From Pseudomonas sp. RIT623 (GTDB lineage Bacteria; Pseudomonadota; Gammaproteobacteria; Pseudomonadales; Pseudomonadaceae), in contig NZ_SOZA01000028.1 of the NCBI RefSeq assembly GCF_004519305.1, positions 1 through 64,000 of the forward strand: a stretch of 64,000 nucleotides of DNA, given 5' to 3'. The position numbers were made by a program, and so were the translations under genes. Below, piece by piece: positions 62,466 through 64,000 of the stretch. The notes beneath the pieces were generated by a model, which worked only from the letters and a program-made list of their open reading frames with translations, searched no databases and had not been told where the DNA came from. Positions within the stretch are counted from its first letter, which is position 1; each line of letters starts with the position of its first letter.

Positions 62466-62788
62466 TAAAAGTTCGTCCACCTGTGAGGCGTCCAGAGCGC
62501 CCGGGTTGCCATGGGCATATCGGTAAACGACGAAGAACCGGTGACGATCGCCGATTCACGGTTCGCGTACCAGTAGCCAATGAGCATGAGGGCGCCCTGG
62601 CTGATCGCCTTTGTCATCACCAACGCATTTCCAATTGGATCCGGCAGGGCCTCACCTTCTGGAATAAGCGCCCGATTCGTCCACTGCTCGAAAGCGCTCA
62701 ACGCCGCGTCGGTATAACCCTGGATGAGGCTGTCCTCGTCATCGTGGTCGACGCGCAGGTGCGCCTTCACGACTTCGAGATCAATCAT
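62465..62788 (-). CDS. head-tail connector, HK97 gp6-like
   Basis: 107-residue helical protein: MIDLEVVKAHLRVDHDDEDS, LIQGYTDAALSAFEQWTNRA and ALMLIGYWYANRESAI are the gp6/Phage_connect marks. It forms a ring between portal and head closure protein. Overlaps its neighbours on both sides. Confidence 0.88.
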   Translation of the reverse strand: MIDLEVVKAHLRVDHDDEDSLIQGYTDAALSAFEQWTNRALIPEGEALPDPIGNALVMTKAISQGALMLIGYWYANRESAIVTGSSSFTDMPMATRALWTPHRWTNF

Positions 62789-63206
62789 TTTTCGGCACCA
62801 GGGCCTGCAGGGCCGGCTTTTTCGCGTCTGCCGCGAATTCGATACCTTGAGCGGTGAGCCATTCTTTCAGCTTGGGAACGGTCATCTTCAGCGGGTCGGT
62901 TTCGTCTTCCGCGCCCTTCTGCAGCTCGATGGCTGCGTCGATTTCCTCTTGAGAGCTGCGCGAGGCAAAGCCCTGCGGCGGATAGTTCGCCGCCAGATAC
63001 CCTGCCTCTACCCATTCGGCTACGGTCGGCCCATCTTCGCGCAGCCCCGACAAGTTCTGGCGATCGAGATACTCAGCAACTCCCAGGTGATCGACCGCCA
63101 CCAGCGCGCAGCGCTCCGATACGTCCTGCTTGCCGGCCTGGACCTCAACCACCTGATTGCCGTCCACGGCAAACGGGAACGGCTTTTTGACGAAAATGCT
63201 TGGCAT
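62781..63206 (-). CDS. phage protein with C-terminal HeH/LEM-like motif
   Basis: 141 residues. The first part has beta-type sequence (SIFVKKPFPFAVDGNQVVEV) and an acidic middle; the last 35 residues (LKMTVPKLKEWLTAQGIEFA, then KPALQALV) look like a HeH/LEM or SAP-type helix-extended loop-helix, which in phages sits in small head proteins and may touch DNA. It lies between the major capsid and connector genes. GGAGG precedes the ATG. Function unknown. Confidence 0.65.
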   Translation of the reverse strand: MPSIFVKKPFPFAVDGNQVVEVQAGKQDVSERCALVAVDHLGVAEYLDRQNLSGLREDGPTVAEWVEAGYLAANYPPQGFASRSSQEEIDAAIELQKGAEDETDPLKMTVPKLKEWLTAQGIEFAADAKKPALQALVPKND

Positions 63207-63223
63207 AAATCCTCCAGGGAGGC

Positions 63224-63239
63224 GGCGCCCGAAGGCGCC
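63224..63239 (-). promoter_or_regulatory. UUCG-tetraloop hairpin behind the capsid gene
   Basis: GGCGCC-TTCG-GGCGCC on the minus strand, without a T-tract, in the 41-base gap after the capsid stop. Probably an mRNA-stabilising or attenuating hairpin rather than a full terminator. Confidence 0.55.
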
Positions 63240-63247
63240 CGGAAAGA

Positions 63248-64000
63248 TCAGGCAGCGCTCAGGGTCAGGACCTTGATCGCTTGGGAGTCGGTGAGCATGC
63301 CGCCGACGCGCTTGGTGGTGTAGAAGCCTACGAATGGCTTGTTGGTGTAAGGGTCGCGCAGCACGCGAGTGCCGAGACGGTCGACGATGGTGTAGCCGCG
63401 CTTGAAGTCGCCGAACGAGATCGCGTTGGCATCAGCGGCGACATCTGGCATGTCCTCGTTCTCGGTGATGCCGTAGGCCAGCAGCGTCGATGGCTGACCG
63501 AGTTCCAGGCCGGGACGCCACAGATAGTTGCCGTCGCTGTCCTTCAGCTTGCGTGCGCGGGCAACGGTCAGGTTGTTCATCATGAATCGCCCGTTGGCGC
63601 GGTAGCCAGCCTTGAGCGAGTGCACCAGGTCGATCAGGTTGTCACCGGTGAAACCGCCAGCAACACCGGACAGAATTTTTTGCAGCTTGCCGAAGGCGCG
63701 GGTCTTGTCAGTGTCGGTCACCAGCTCATAGGCCAGATAGCCCTTCGGCTTGCCGGCGCCATTGCCCAGGGTGAACGCATTGCCCTCCTTGTCGGAGAAC
63801 TCGCGGGCGACTTCACCATCGAGCCAGGCCTCGGCGTCGAAGAAGATATCGTCGAGGCTGGTCTGAGTGGCTTGTGGGTTGGCGTAGAGCTCGCCCATGA
63901 ACGCTGCGATTTGCGCCAGGGTCGGGGTGCCGGTCGCTGGGCGTGGATCAGTCTCGCCGACCCAGCCGGAACCGGCGCCGCCCAGGCTGACCAGACGCTT
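63248..64000 (-). CDS. major capsid protein, HK97 type (partial, N-terminus outside window)
   Basis: The last 250 residues of an HK97-fold capsid protein; the frame is open to the window edge. Visible marks: LAQIAAFMGELYANPQATQT, WLDGEVAREFSDKEGNAFTL and GNGAGKPKGYL (E-loop/P-domain side), FMMNNLTVARARKLKDSDGN, then FGDFKRGYTIVDRLGTRVLR and FYTTKRVGG at the end. The N-terminal scaffold part and protease should lie to the right. No internal frameshift. Confidence 0.92.
   Translation of the reverse strand, partial: KRLVSLGGAGSGWVGETDPRPATGTPTLAQIAAFMGELYANPQATQTSLDDIFFDAEAWLDGEVAREFSDKEGNAFTLGNGAGKPKGYLAYELVTDTDKTRAFGKLQKILSGVAGGFTGDNLIDLVHSLKAGYRANGRFMMNNLTVARARKLKDSDGNYLWRPGLELGQPSTLLAYGITENEDMPDVAADANAISFGDFKRGYTIVDRLGTRVLRDPYTNKPFVGFYTTKRVGGMLTDSQAIKVLTLSAA

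Larger units (their letters stand above)
49120..64000 (-). mobile_element. prophage, structural and lysis part (continues beyond the right edge)
   Basis: A continuous minus-strand block of phage genes with HK97-type head proteins at the right and a Mu-type contractile tail, fibre and lysis genes to the left. Almost all genes abut or overlap by ATGA. The head/tail mix is that of phage SfV and related temperate myoviruses. Left border uncertain within 48862-49230; integrase, repressor, terminase and portal are not seen. Confidence 0.9.

Overview
The window looks like a chromosomal segment of a Pseudomonas of the P. putida group. The DNA is GC-rich with strongly biased codons, so long shadow frames lie opposite real genes. 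It carries several typical gene sets: a lexA2-imuA-imuB-dnaE2 mutagenesis operon next to an aldo/keto reductase, a LysR gene and an acetoacetate CoA-transferase/AtoE cluster (from memory the same order as in P. putida KT2440), a divergent pobA/AraC-type pobR pair, many LysR and LysE genes, and Pseudomonas-type REP palindromes.

Layout. 1-3.6 kb: an NCS1 nucleobase permease, then a PAAR-LysM effector with a glycine-zipper C-terminus, its overlapping membrane immunity gene and a decayed copy of an effector segment. 3.6-16 kb: metabolic and transport genes (acyl-CoA dehydrogenase with divergent LysR, saccharopine-dehydrogenase-like protein, DUF2269 protein, stand-alone IscS-like enzyme, two LysE exporters, NfsB, LysR, SotB, a beta-propeller-like protein and a membrane-anchored hypothetical). 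16-25.8 kb: a contact-dependent inhibition / two-partner secretion locus, cdiB-cdiA-cdiI, on the minus strand, with a clear promoter inside a 10-bp inverted repeat. 25.8-28.2 kb: a TonB-dependent siderophore receptor with a good Fur box. 28.2-33.1 kb: AtoE, CoA-transferase subunits, LysR and aldo/keto reductase. 33.2-38.9 kb: the SOS mutasome operon with a GTAC-N4-GTAC LexA2 operator. 39-48.9 kb: HAD phosphatase, small secreted proteins, DUF899 protein, LysR, ankyrin protein, pobA/pobR, a siderophore-interacting protein, an AraC/EamA exporter pair flanked by a duplicated leader and a MITE-like element, and two small hypotheticals.

From about 49.1 kb to the right edge lies one end of a prophage. 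All its genes are on the minus strand, transcribed from head genes at the right edge to lysis genes at the left: HK97-type major capsid (cut by the window), HeH/LEM-like protein, head-tail connectors, Mu-type contractile tail (terminator, DUF2635, sheath, tube, chaperone with a -1 frameshift, tape measure, gp43-gp48-like baseplate), tail fibre and chaperone, endolysin and two-component spanins. This HK97-head/Mu-tail chimera recalls phage SfV. Integrase, repressor, terminase and portal are not in view.

The most notable content is the two interbacterial toxin-immunity systems (effector at 2079-3476, CdiA at 16585-24006), each followed at once by a candidate immunity gene and one also by a relic module. 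No tRNA, rRNA or CRISPR array was seen. All family calls are by eye, without searches.
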